DNA from: an archaeon
Lineage (GTDB): Archaea > Nanobdellota > Nanobdellia > Pacearchaeales > GW2011-AR1
Assembly: GCA_027343665.1 (NCBI GenBank)
Contig: DAHWKL010000002.1
Span: 1 to 45,385, forward strand
DNA length: 45,385 nt
Direction of reading: 5' to 3'
This document shows, in pieces, positions 7,729 to 14,821 of the stretch. Below the pieces are notes generated by a model that was not told the DNA's origin, did not search any database, and saw nothing but the letters and a program-made list of their open reading frames with translations. Position 1 is the first letter of the stretch. The number at the start of each line of letters is the position of its first letter. The translations under genes and the position numbers were made by a program.

Positions 7729-8094
7729 ATGGTGAAAAAAGCGGGCGGAAAAATAGCAATAGTCATCTCTTCCGATTGGGACCAGAAAATTAAAGTGGAT
7801 GCGGGGCTGCATCTGGCTAAGCGCATATATGAAGCCAGACAAGAGAACAGCGTTGATGCATTGGAGGTATTCCTTTTTGCTGGAGGCGCTAAGCTTTTGC
7901 AGTCTTTGCCTGATGAGTTCGTGAAAATAATAGAAGAGTTAAGGCAGAGCAACATCCTTATGAAAGTGTGCACAACAGAAGCGAAACTCTGGAATCTTGA
8001 AGAAAACGCAAAGAAATACGGGATAGGATTCGAATTCGCAAGAGATGCGTTCTCAAGATATGCAAGAGACGGCTTCACAGTTTTCACTTTCTGA
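7729..8094 (+). CDS. DsrE/DsrF-like small protein
   Basis: The protein starts with a beta strand and DsrE-like order (KIAIVISSDWDQ), then a helix, a second strand (LEVFLFAGGAKLL), and a late strand with a Cys (NILMKVCTTEA). This pattern fits the DsrE/TusD-like fold used in sulfur transfer. The single conserved-position Cys is in the place of the family's reactive Cys. The frame is open from 7663, but a TATA-like TTTATAAA around 7700-7707 is 26 nt before the ATG at 7729, so I start there (121 residues). Partners of a sulfur relay are not seen nearby. Confidence 0.6.
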   Translation: MVKKAGGKIAIVISSDWDQKIKVDAGLHLAKRIYEARQENSVDALEVFLFAGGAKLLQSLPDEFVKIIEELRQSNILMKVCTTEAKLWNLEENAKKYGIGFEFARDAFSRYARDGFTVFTF

Positions 8095-8117
8095 GATTTC
8101 TGAAATAAAAGTTGGGA

Positions 8118-8304
8118 CGCCCCGGCCGTGATTCGAACACGGGTTACTGCCGTTCTCTGAAGCGAAAAAATTTGCTTTTCGAGTTTGTGAACAAATTCCG
8201 ACAAGCTGCATGAAGATGCAAAACCGTCACTTTCACCAAGATCGGGTCGACTTTTCGGAACCTTCTTGAGAGGGCAGCGTACTTGGCCTCTATACTATCG
8301 GGGC
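8118..8304 (-). tRNA. tRNA-Glu(CTC) with a 114-nt canonical intron
   Basis: 5' exon 8304-8267 ends at A37 and 3' exon 8152-8118 starts at C38, giving a 73-nt mature tRNA. Acceptor GCCCCGA pairs with CCGGGGC except an A7-C66 mismatch. The anticodon stem is CTGCC/GGCAG, the loop CTCTCAC (anticodon CTC), the T-stem CCGTG/CACGG and the discriminator G. No CCA is encoded. The intron 8153-8266 is bounded by a textbook bulge-helix-bulge: central helix CTCT/AGAG, bulges CAA and AAC, outer helix GAAG/CTTC. Inside are stem TTCCGA/TCGGAA (8255-8260 with 8196-8201) and hairpin TGCAT-CTTC-ATGCA (8207-8220). Confidence 0.92.
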
Positions 8305-8398
8305 AATTTAACTGACGAAAAAAACAGTCCCGCATAACTTAAAAATATATTGTTTTTAGAATCAATCAGCTTAAATATAAGTGAAACTTGAATCAGAC

Positions 8399-8545
8399 AT
8401 GGAAAACAACGACGTTTGTCCTGAATGCAACGGAACGGGAAGAGTGAAAGAGAAGGACGGAACTTACCACTGCTGCTACAGATGTCTAAGGGAAGGGAAA
8501 CTCAACCAGCACTCAAGAGTAAAAGATGCAAGAGTGAGGCTATAA
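8399..8545 (+). CDS. 48-residue zinc-finger protein with DnaJ-like CxxCxGxG motif
   Basis: The frame ATG 8399 to TAA 8545 encodes a small protein with VCPECNGTGRV, the classic DnaJ-type zinc-ribbon half-site, followed by HCCYRCLREG as the second metal-binding half. The basic C-terminal tail (VKDARVRL) could contact RNA. A TATA-like CTTAAATATAAG is centred about 26 nt before the ATG. It likely coordinates one zinc; its target is unknown. It is encoded between the tRNA-Glu promoter region and the convergent diadenylate cyclase gene. Confidence 0.65.
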   Translation: MENNDVCPECNGTGRVKEKDGTYHCCYRCLREGKLNQHSRVKDARVRL

Positions 8546-8556
8546 TTTTCACAGAT

Positions 8557-9144
8557 TCATTTAAGTTTCTTCAAAAGTATTCTTCCAAGATAGTAGGCGG
8601 ATCCGAATATAACAATTCCGGGTAAAAACGCGATTCCTGCCGCGGGAAGAAGTATGCTTGTTCCGATAGCTCCCACAGTCCCCGCACCGACAGATTCAAG
8701 GACATTGACTGCCTGCGGCACACTTTTCTCAACCCCCTTTTGGAGAGCATCAAGTTGCATGACCATCTTGCCTTTTTTCAATATTCTTATTTTCTTGTCT
8801 TCTTCTGAGACTACAACGACAAGATTATCTCCTTTTGCCGCGCTCACCGCAGCACTGTGCCTCGTTCCGAAATTTTTAAGGATCTTCTTAGATTTTATCC
8901 TGACACCGTAAGCTTCCATGAATCCTTTATGATTTATGATAACAGCCCCGTCCATAAGCGCAAGCGATTCAAGAAGCTTTGGATTCTCAGTCACCCTGAA
9001 AGGCGGAACAGTCTGGTCAACAAGAGGCTTGTATTCAGTTTTCCCAACGACAAAAAGAGCCCCTTCGCCTCTTTTTGCGACTCTTAATCCGACTTGGATC
9101 AACGTTTCTTCAATTTTTTTGTCAAAAAGATTTTTATTTGCCAT
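8557..9144 (-). CDS. dacZ: Diadenylate cyclase (c-di-AMP synthase), DAC/DisA_N domain with hydrophobic tail
   Basis: The DAC catalytic signatures are visible: DGA at residues 65-67 (MDGAVII) and GTRHSAA at 93-99 (the RHR-type motif), preceded by PPFRVTENP. The family joins two ATP into c-di-AMP, which controls osmolyte and potassium transport. The DAC domain covers about residues 10-125. Residues 150-185 form one or two hydrophobic segments ending in a basic RILLKKLK. The membrane segment therefore follows the catalytic domain, whereas in bacterial CdaA it precedes it. The ATG at 9144 has TATA-like AAATTTAAATATT about 26 nt upstream. The symbol follows the euryarchaeal enzyme; orthology is inferred. 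Confidence 0.75.
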   Translation of the reverse strand: MANKNLFDKKIEETLIQVGLRVAKRGEGALFVVGKTEYKPLVDQTVPPFRVTENPKLLESLALMDGAVIINHKGFMEAYGVRIKSKKILKNFGTRHSAAVSAAKGDNLVVVVSEEDKKIRILKKGKMVMQLDALQKGVEKSVPQAVNVLESVGAGTVGAIGTSILLPAAGIAFLPGIVIFGSAYYLGRILLKKLK

Positions 9145-9238
9145 AAATGGAAAATACCGGTTTAATATTTAAATTTTGCCAACTACTAGTCCAAAAAAAT
9201 ATCAGATTAAAATAAACTTGTCAAATAAAAGTTAATCA

Positions 9239-9784
9239 CTATTTTCCCAACTTCTTCAAATCTTTATCGAGTTTTTTAAAATTTTCCAGTTTCTCTTTTA
9301 CCCCTGTGGATCCAAAACCTCTCGCACCCCTCTCTGTGTCAGACAAAGAATTAACAACCTTGACTTTCACTTTTGTGACAGGAAGTATTATCATCTGTGC
9401 GATTCTCATTCCTTTTTCGATTTCAACTTCATCATCACTAAAGTTCACAAGGACTACTGAAACTTCTCCCCTGTAAGCAGGGTCAAAAGTTCCCGCAACG
9501 GTGTGGATATTCATCCCGCTGACAATCCCGGCCCTGTCTCTTATCAGTCCCACATGCCCTTCGGGGATTTTTACAACTATCCCGGTTTTTACAGCTTTTT
9601 GCTCCATTGGAAGAAATGACAGATTCTCATTAGCCTTCAGGTCCAAACCAAGGTCGGTGCCAAGCATATATTCAGGTATAGGGGCGTCATCAGACAATTT
9701 TTTCACCTCGAGGAAAAATTCTGAAGTTTTCACCATGTCTTTCTTTCTCATCCCTCTTTTTCCCGATCTTTTCACCTTTGCCAT
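9239..9784 (-). CDS. dut: dUTP diphosphatase (trimeric dUTPase family)
   Basis: All five trimeric dUTPase motifs can be followed: 1 LGTDLGLDLKA, 2 RDRAGIVSG, 3 GTFDPAYRGEV, 4 RIAQMIILP and 5 ARGFGSTG. The enzyme removes dUTP and supplies dUMP. The related dCTP deaminases share the fold. The near-consensus motif 3 (D-x-x-YRGE) and the glycine-rich C-terminal motif favour dUTPase. The 16 basic N-terminal residues before MVKTSEFF may be an extension or an early start; later ATG codons at about 9751 and 9736 are alternatives. The C-terminal Lys-rich helix after motif 5 is unusual in length. Confidence 0.82.
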   Translation of the reverse strand: MAKVKRSGKRGMRKKDMVKTSEFFLEVKKLSDDAPIPEYMLGTDLGLDLKANENLSFLPMEQKAVKTGIVVKIPEGHVGLIRDRAGIVSGMNIHTVAGTFDPAYRGEVSVVLVNFSDDEVEIEKGMRIAQMIILPVTKVKVKVVNSLSDTERGARGFGSTGVKEKLENFKKLDKDLKKLGK

Positions 9785-9865
9785 GATTAATCCTCAAAAA
9801 CATTAAATCGACAATACGCAGATATATAAAACTTCTCAAAAAATTAAGAAGATGGGTTAATTATA

Positions 9866-9938
9866 TAGCCCTGCCAGGATTCGAACCTGGGTCACCGGCT
9901 CCAGAGGCCGATATACTTGACCGCTGTACTACAGGGCT
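9866..9938 (-). tRNA. tRNA-Gln(CTG)
   Basis: The cloverleaf is perfect: acceptor AGCCCTG/CAGGGCT, D-stem GTAC/GTAT (one G-U), anticodon stem TCGGC/GCCGG, loop CTCTGGA with anticodon CTG, T-stem CCAGG/CCTGG and discriminator A. It is 73 nt long with no intron and no encoded CCA. Its body is very like the tRNA-Gln(TTG) at 32608. Confidence 0.95.
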
Positions 9939-9992
9939 TTGTAAAATCAAGAAAATCAAAGACTATTAAAAGTTAACTTTTTTTATTCTTGC

Positions 9993-10862
9993 ATGAAAAG
10001 ATATCTTTTCTCTTCAAGAAGAACAGGTCATATAGAGAACATGAGACGCCAGAGGGTTAAGTATCCTGAAGTCGCAAAAAAGATAGTTGACACTTCAGAT
10101 ATAATACTTGAAGTCCTTGATGCGCGCTTTCCTGAAGAAACAAGAAACAAGAAACTCGAAGATGAAATAACCAAACAAAAGAAAAAGATAATCTACGTCT
10201 TAAATAAATCTGACCTCCTTAAAAAAAAGAATCTTGATGAGATAAAAGGCTCTCTTTACCCTTACGCGCTTATATCGTGCACAAAAAAGACAGGGATAAA
10301 AGATCTGAGAAATCTTATAAAAATAGTAGCCAAAAAAGTTGAAAACCCTGAGAAGAGAGAGATAAAAAAGGATAGGGTCATATTGGGTGACGATAAAAGG
10401 ATAAAAGTTGGAGCGATAGGTTATCCGAATACGGGAAAAAGTTCTTTATTGAATCTCCTTGCAAGAAGAGGGGCTGCGGGTGTGGGGCCAATTGCAGGTT
10501 TCACAAAAAATGTCCAGAAGATAAAATTAACCCCGGATATCGTCCTGATTGATTCTCCAGGAGTTATCCCGGAAGACCAATACTCAACAATTGACAAGAA
10601 AAAAATTTCAGAGAGCACAATATTCGGCGGAAAAAGCTACACGCAGGTAAACGATCCTGAAATAGTGATCAATGAGATGTTCCTAAAATACAAAGAAGTT
10701 CTTGAAAGATATTACAAAGTCGAAGCAAAAGATTCGGATGAGCTTATAGAAAAGGTCGGACAGATGAAAAATCTTTTCCTGAAGGGCGGAATAGTAAACG
10801 TTGATCAGACTTCAAGAGAGATATTGAAAGACTGGCAGTTAGGGAAGATAAAGGTCCAATAA
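9993..10862 (+). CDS. YawG/YlqF-type circularly permuted GTPase (ribosome assembly)
   Basis: The GTPase motifs are in permuted order: G4 NKSD at residues 71-74, G5-like SCTK near 95, then G1 GYPNTGKSS at 143-151 and G3 DSPG at 187-190. That order defines the YlqF/YawG family, whose members assist large-subunit assembly. The N-terminal basic segment (MRRQRVKYPEVAKKI) matches the archaeal and eukaryotic YawG group. The C-terminal helical domain is complete at 289 residues. The stop lies 52 nt before the proteasome-like gene, with a TATA box between, so the two are separately transcribed. Confidence 0.85.
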   Translation: MKRYLFSSRRTGHIENMRRQRVKYPEVAKKIVDTSDIILEVLDARFPEETRNKKLEDEITKQKKKIIYVLNKSDLLKKKNLDEIKGSLYPYALISCTKKTGIKDLRNLIKIVAKKVENPEKREIKKDRVILGDDKRIKVGAIGYPNTGKSSLLNLLARRGAAGVGPIAGFTKNVQKIKLTPDIVLIDSPGVIPEDQYSTIDKKKISESTIFGGKSYTQVNDPEIVINEMFLKYKEVLERYYKVEAKDSDELIEKVGQMKNLFLKGGIVNVDQTSREILKDWQLGKIKVQ

Positions 10863-10880
10863 TTGGTTCTGACCACGACA

Positions 10881-10892
10881 ATTTTTAAATAT
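10881..10892 (+). promoter_or_regulatory. TATA-like box for the proteasome-like gene pair
   Basis: ATTTTTAAATAT lies with its centre about 26-28 nt before ATG 10914, the spacing expected for a leaderless archaeal mRNA. It supports starting the first gene at 10914 rather than at the in-frame TTG at 10863. Confidence 0.55.
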
Positions 10893-10913
10893 ACAAAAAA
10901 TCAGAGAAAATTG

Positions 10914-11663
10914 ATGACAACGATAATGGGCATGAAAGGTTACGACCCATTAAGAAAAAAAGATTATGTACTTTTTGCAAGCGATTCCAAATGGAATTTG
11001 GGGCATGAAAACACAAAGTACAATGCGAGAAAGATTTTCACGAATTATGAGGGGAATCTTATGATAGCGTATGGGGGAGCAGCAATATTACAGGAGGAAA
11101 CTGCAGATAAACAAGCTGGACATATAAAAAAAGCAGCACAAAGATTTTTCGGGAAAGGGCATAATTCGGCCAAAGAGACGATACATGAGCTTAAGAAACT
11201 TGATAAGATAACAAATTACAACGACCATGCTAATGCCTACATTTTCTCTAATAAGAATGACTTAAGCCTCATATGGTATATGGATGGGGAAGCTTATGCC
11301 GTGGATACAATGACTTTGCTTGGAACAGGAGCAGAAAAACTCAGAAAAAGGAATCTTATAGCTTCCGGATTAAAGAAATTTGATTATGCTGATGAAAAAG
11401 GGATATACTCTGAGCTTACAGGATTATTAAAAACCGCCTTTGACCTCGCGGAAAAAGCTTCTGAGATAGATATATCTACAGGAGGATTTTTCAATTTTGG
11501 TATTCTGACAAATGAAAGTGCCATGATTTTTGAAGAATTCACACCCATGCATAACAGCCATCCGCCGGATGAACTATTTGATATTGGGAAAAAATGCCTC
11601 ATGAATAAACTTTTGGGCCAGGGTGTAAGCATCAAAAGTGTCGATGATCTAGTTTTGGTATAA
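10914..11663 (+). CDS. Divergent proteasome-beta-like N-terminal-threonine (Ntn) hydrolase, paralogue 1
   Basis: Removing Met1 would expose Thr in MTTIMGMKG, like mature proteasome beta subunits. Other beta landmarks follow in order: LFASDSKW (Asp24, place of D17), RKIFTNYEGNLMIAYGG (Lys40, place of K33), LLGTGAEKL (place of GSG/S129) and EIDISTGGFFNFGIL (Asp and S/T-G-G, place of D166-S169). Length 249 exceeds the usual ~200-residue beta subunit, with an added C-terminal tail ending SIKSVDDLVLV. There is no propeptide, so Met aminopeptidase alone could activate it. It could be a subunit of a proteasome-like particle or an amidase or ligase. Paralogue 2 follows after 1 nt, implying one transcript. 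Confidence 0.72.
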   Translation: MTTIMGMKGYDPLRKKDYVLFASDSKWNLGHENTKYNARKIFTNYEGNLMIAYGGAAILQEETADKQAGHIKKAAQRFFGKGHNSAKETIHELKKLDKITNYNDHANAYIFSNKNDLSLIWYMDGEAYAVDTMTLLGTGAEKLRKRNLIASGLKKFDYADEKGIYSELTGLLKTAFDLAEKASEIDISTGGFFNFGILTNESAMIFEEFTPMHNSHPPDELFDIGKKCLMNKLLGQGVSIKSVDDLVLV

Positions 11664-11664
11664 A

Positions 11665-12423
11665 ATGACAACAATAATAGGTGTTACAGGATACAATAAA
11701 AAAGCTGAAAAATATGTCCTCTTCGCAAGTGATTCACAGGCATCCGAATTTGGTAAAGATGACCGACTCACAGGATGCAGATACAATGCAAAGAAGATAT
11801 TTACAAATCTTACTGAATCTATGATGTTTGCATATGCCGGGGATGTGATTTTCCCGCCTAAGAAAAATGAAAATCCCAAGTTAAGGGAAGAGACACAAAA
11901 GCTTATCTCCCTTGAAAAGAGCCCCACGTGGGTAATAAGAAGCAGCTTTGATGAACTAAACAGGATAAAAAAGAATCAATACCTTTTTGCGAACCAGTCT
12001 GATTTGATGCTCCATAGTTATAATGTTTCACCATTCGGTGTCGAGAGCAATCTGAGCTATGAAGGCGCGGGATCAGGCTACGAAAAGATCCCGCCGACAT
12101 TGAAAAAGATTAATCCTGAATCTCCCTGGGGACATGAAATGGGAATACAGATAAGTGATGTTGGAAAGGGGAGATTTCAAAATGTTCTCAGAGAAAGTTT
12201 TGGGATAATATTAGAAGCTGCAAAAAGCGATGAATTCACAGGAGGCCATTTCGACTTTGGATTAATTACAGGCAATGGAGTTTTCATAAAGCGCAATTTT
12301 GCAGAGCTGGACAATAAGAAGAATCCTGACGAACTGTTTACAAAAGGTGTAAAGAAAGTATTAGGAGATTATTTTGCAATATCAAGAAAGATAAAATCAA
12401 TTGATGACTTGGTCTTAAGCTAA
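11665..12423 (+). CDS. Divergent proteasome-beta-like N-terminal-threonine (Ntn) hydrolase, paralogue 2
   Basis: This paralogue of the preceding gene has the same landmarks: MTTIIGVTG start, LFASDSQA (Asp23), AKKIFTNLTESMMFAYAGD (Lys44), EGAGSGYEKI and SDEFTGGHFDFGLI (DxxTGG). Both end in a near-identical motif, here KIKSIDDLVLS. It is 252 residues, with a central insertion rich in Pro and Lys near residues 68-85. Because both copies keep the Thr nucleophile, Asp and Lys, both may be active, unlike an alpha/beta pair. The last 9 bp overlap the convergent elp3 gene. Identity to known Anbu, HslV or connectase groups is unclear by eye. Confidence 0.72.
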   Translation: MTTIIGVTGYNKKAEKYVLFASDSQASEFGKDDRLTGCRYNAKKIFTNLTESMMFAYAGDVIFPPKKNENPKLREETQKLISLEKSPTWVIRSSFDELNRIKKNQYLFANQSDLMLHSYNVSPFGVESNLSYEGAGSGYEKIPPTLKKINPESPWGHEMGIQISDVGKGRFQNVLRESFGIILEAAKSDEFTGGHFDFGLITGNGVFIKRNFAELDNKKNPDELFTKGVKKVLGDYFAISRKIKSIDDLVLS

Positions 12424-13794
12424 ATTCTTCACCATGTAATTCCCTTCAAGTTCATATCCAAGTTTTCTGTAATATTCTCTGACACCAACTCCTGAAATCA
12501 CCGCTATCTTCTTATATCCCGCGTCGGCTGCTATTCTCTCAGCTTCAGCCATGAGCATTTTCCCAAGACCGGTGTGCTGTGAGTCTTTTCCTTTTTCCCC
12601 TAAGTTGAGTGCCTGTCCGTAGACATGGAGTTCACGCACAAGAGCGCATCCGGCAAGTTCATCTATGAAAGTTTCCGAAGGAAAGCGCAAACGAAGAAGA
12701 CCGAAAAGCACATCATCTGAATTAACGACTTCAAGGAAAAATTCTTTGCCCCCGGAAGAATCATATTCGATTGTTTTAATGAGAGTATCAGTTTTCAGTC
12801 CTAATGAATTAAAGCCTATCTCTCTCATTCTTATTTCCTTTACATGCTCATGCTTTTTTCTTAGCTCTTCCTCAACTTCTTTTCTTATTGATGTAGAACC
12901 TGCGGTTCCAATCATCTTTTCCTTTGGGATTTCCCTCATGACTCTCATTATCCTGCAGTAATCAGGAATGATCTTCATCATTTCAAGAAGGACTTTTTTT
13001 ATCTCTTCATCCGTGTAAGTTCTATAATTTATCCTTTTGTAAATTTTTGCCAGAGGTGAATCCTCAACAATCTGACAGGGATAGATTTTTAGTTGGTCAG
13101 GTCTGAAAGATTCATTTTCAAATACGAGTCTGAATTTTTCTATGTCCTTTTCGACATTAGAGTATGGGAGACCAGGCATTATATGATAACCTATTTTGAA
13201 ACCGGCATCTTTTAACCTCTTAGAGGCCTCGATGACATCTTTGATTTTGTGACCACGTGCGATCTTTTTGTAGATTTCATCATCAAGTATCTGCACGCCT
13301 ATCTCAACCCTTGTGGCGCCGAACTCCCTCATCCTTTTTATCTCTTCAACTGAACAATTGTCAGGCCTGTTCTCTATGCACATTGCTACAATCCTGTGCT
13401 CTGCTGTCTCATTCAGCTTCTGCGCTTCTTCCAGGGTCAAAGAATCGATACCATTCAGGACATCGAAACATCCCTTTATGTAATCATACTGATAGTCAAG
13501 TGGATATTGCAAAAATGTTCCGCCGATTATTATGAGTTCTATTTTTTCCGTAGGGTGACCCATTTTGATTAAGGCATCAAGGCGCGAGCGCACCTGCTTC
13601 CTGACATCAAAATTAAGCGCGAGCGCCCGCATCACGGCCGGACTCTTATCAGTATAACTCTGAGGGACAAAATCCCCCCCGGGACAATAGATGCATGTCC
13701 CGTGATTGCATTTTCTTGGCGCGAGAACAACAGTAAGCGGCGTCACGCCTGACTTAGAGCGAACTGGCTTTTTGACTTTGATTTCTGGTTCCAT
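12415..13794 (-). CDS. elp3: Elp3-type tRNA wobble-uridine carboxymethyl/acetyl transferase
   Basis: The N-terminal radical SAM domain has the Elp3 cluster cysteines CNHGTCIYCPGG (C29, C34, C37), followed by PQSYTDKSPAVMRAL. The C-terminal GNAT domain has the HTGLGKMLMAEAERIA acetyl-CoA loop and a GVGVREYYRKLGYE ending. Elp3 starts cm5U34 formation on tRNAs using acetyl-CoA and SAM. In archaea it acts without the other Elongator subunits. At 459 residues it is slightly shorter than the typical ~500-residue enzymes because the N-terminal extension is reduced. It converges with the proteasome-like pair, overlapping by 9 bp. Confidence 0.92.
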   Translation of the reverse strand: MEPEIKVKKPVRSKSGVTPLTVVLAPRKCNHGTCIYCPGGDFVPQSYTDKSPAVMRALALNFDVRKQVRSRLDALIKMGHPTEKIELIIIGGTFLQYPLDYQYDYIKGCFDVLNGIDSLTLEEAQKLNETAEHRIVAMCIENRPDNCSVEEIKRMREFGATRVEIGVQILDDEIYKKIARGHKIKDVIEASKRLKDAGFKIGYHIMPGLPYSNVEKDIEKFRLVFENESFRPDQLKIYPCQIVEDSPLAKIYKRINYRTYTDEEIKKVLLEMMKIIPDYCRIMRVMREIPKEKMIGTAGSTSIRKEVEEELRKKHEHVKEIRMREIGFNSLGLKTDTLIKTIEYDSSGGKEFFLEVVNSDDVLFGLLRLRFPSETFIDELAGCALVRELHVYGQALNLGEKGKDSQHTGLGKMLMAEAERIAADAGYKKIAVISGVGVREYYRKLGYELEGNYMVKNLA

Positions 13795-13816
13795 GAAAAT
13801 TTGAGAAAAACTGTCT

Positions 13817-14173
13817 TTAAGAGTTTTGTGCTCGCCTTAAAAATTCATTCAATGTAATTGCATTATTTCTCTCTTTATCCTTCGCAGAATAAACAAAAGT
13901 CACGGTCTTATTTTTTCTTAATATATCTTTAAGCCCCCTAACAACATCCGAATGATCCTTTAATTCTCTAAAATATCTTTTGGCAAATTCTTCCCATCTT
14001 TCAGGATCATGAGAAAACCATTTCCTTAACTCGTCGCTTGGAGCAATCTCCTTAAGCCATAAATCAATATGAGCTTTCTCTTTTGAGACTCCGCGAGGCC
14101 AGAGCCTATCAACAAGTATCCTAAAACCGTCTTCGCTGGAATATTTGTCATAAACACGTTTCAGTTTTATCAT
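13817..14173 (-). CDS. DUF488 family protein
   Basis: The 118-residue protein shows the DUF488 hallmarks KRVYDKYSSEDGFRILVDRLWPRG split over the first 30 residues, a W-L-KEIAPSDELRKWFSHDP block, and LKDILRKNKTVTFVYSAKDKERNNA near the C-terminus. The family is common in bacteria and archaea and is of unknown biochemical function. I start at the ATG at 14173; the in-frame TTG one codon upstream is unlikely. It sits between elp3 and ppa on the same strand, possibly co-transcribed with ppa (24 nt gap). Confidence 0.85.
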   Translation of the reverse strand: MIKLKRVYDKYSSEDGFRILVDRLWPRGVSKEKAHIDLWLKEIAPSDELRKWFSHDPERWEEFAKRYFRELKDHSDVVRGLKDILRKNKTVTFVYSAKDKERNNAITLNEFLRRAQNS

Positions 14174-14197
14174 CAAATAAAAAGCAGGGAGAAATTT

Positions 14198-14740
14198 TTA
14201 TTTCTTCCCGTACTTATCCTGATACATCTTCAAAGCCCTCTCAACGTCTTTCATGGCTTCTTTTTTCCCGAGAATCTCAAGGACTTCACACTTTTTTCCC
14301 TGAAGGGTTTTGTAAACTTCGAAGAAATGCTTGAGCTCTTTCAGCATATGTTGAGGAATATCTTTCAGGTCCTTATATTCGTCAAATCTGGGATCATTAT
14401 CATAAACACCTATTATTTTATCATCTTTCTCATCACCATCGATCATCCTCAAAACCCCGACAACACGGACCTGAACAAGAGTCAATGGATAAACAGGTCT
14501 TCCCGTGAGGACAATTATGTCTAAAGGATCATTATCATCCCAGAGAGTCTGAGGGACAAGCCCATAATCACCAGGGTAGAGAGTCGCTGAATAAAGAAAC
14601 CTATCTAGTTTAAGGAGACCGGTTTCTTTGTCAAGCTCATATTTTATCTTAGAATCTTTTGGTATCTCTATCACAGCACGGATGACTTCCGGTGCCCTTT
14701 TGCCGACGGAGACCTCATGCCAGGGATGTTTTACTGCCAT
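14198..14740 (-). CDS. ppa: Inorganic pyrophosphatase (family I, soluble)
   Basis: It hydrolyses pyrophosphate to drive biosynthesis. Family I signatures are present: EIPKDSKIKYELDKETG, YPGDYGLVPQT, the Asp triad in DDNDPLDIIVL, and DGDEKDDKIIGV. The length of 180 residues is normal. I start at ATG 14740. An in-frame TTG 9 bp upstream would be only about 17 nt from the TATA-like element on the minus strand (plus-strand CCTTTTAAAATTT, 14761-14773), whereas 14740 is about 26 nt away. The gene is divergent from the Trm9-like methyltransferase. Confidence 0.92.
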   Translation of the reverse strand: MAVKHPWHEVSVGKRAPEVIRAVIEIPKDSKIKYELDKETGLLKLDRFLYSATLYPGDYGLVPQTLWDDNDPLDIIVLTGRPVYPLTLVQVRVVGVLRMIDGDEKDDKIIGVYDNDPRFDEYKDLKDIPQHMLKELKHFFEVYKTLQGKKCEVLEILGKKEAMKDVERALKMYQDKYGKK

Positions 14741-14821
14741 ATAAATCAATGAAAAAATTGCCTTTTAAAATTTGTGGAACAAAAAGAGAAGATAAATAAA
14801 ACATCTGAATCATTTTATCCC

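Noticed and set aside
8153-8266. Box C/D RNA inside the tRNA-Glu intron
   Set aside because: No RTGATGA box C or CTGA box D pair is visible; only hairpins and an ACA are seen, so I do not annotate a guide RNA.
9785-9865. Small RNA between dUTPase and tRNA-Gln
   Set aside because: The 81-bp gap is only AT-rich promoter sequence; no structure was seen.
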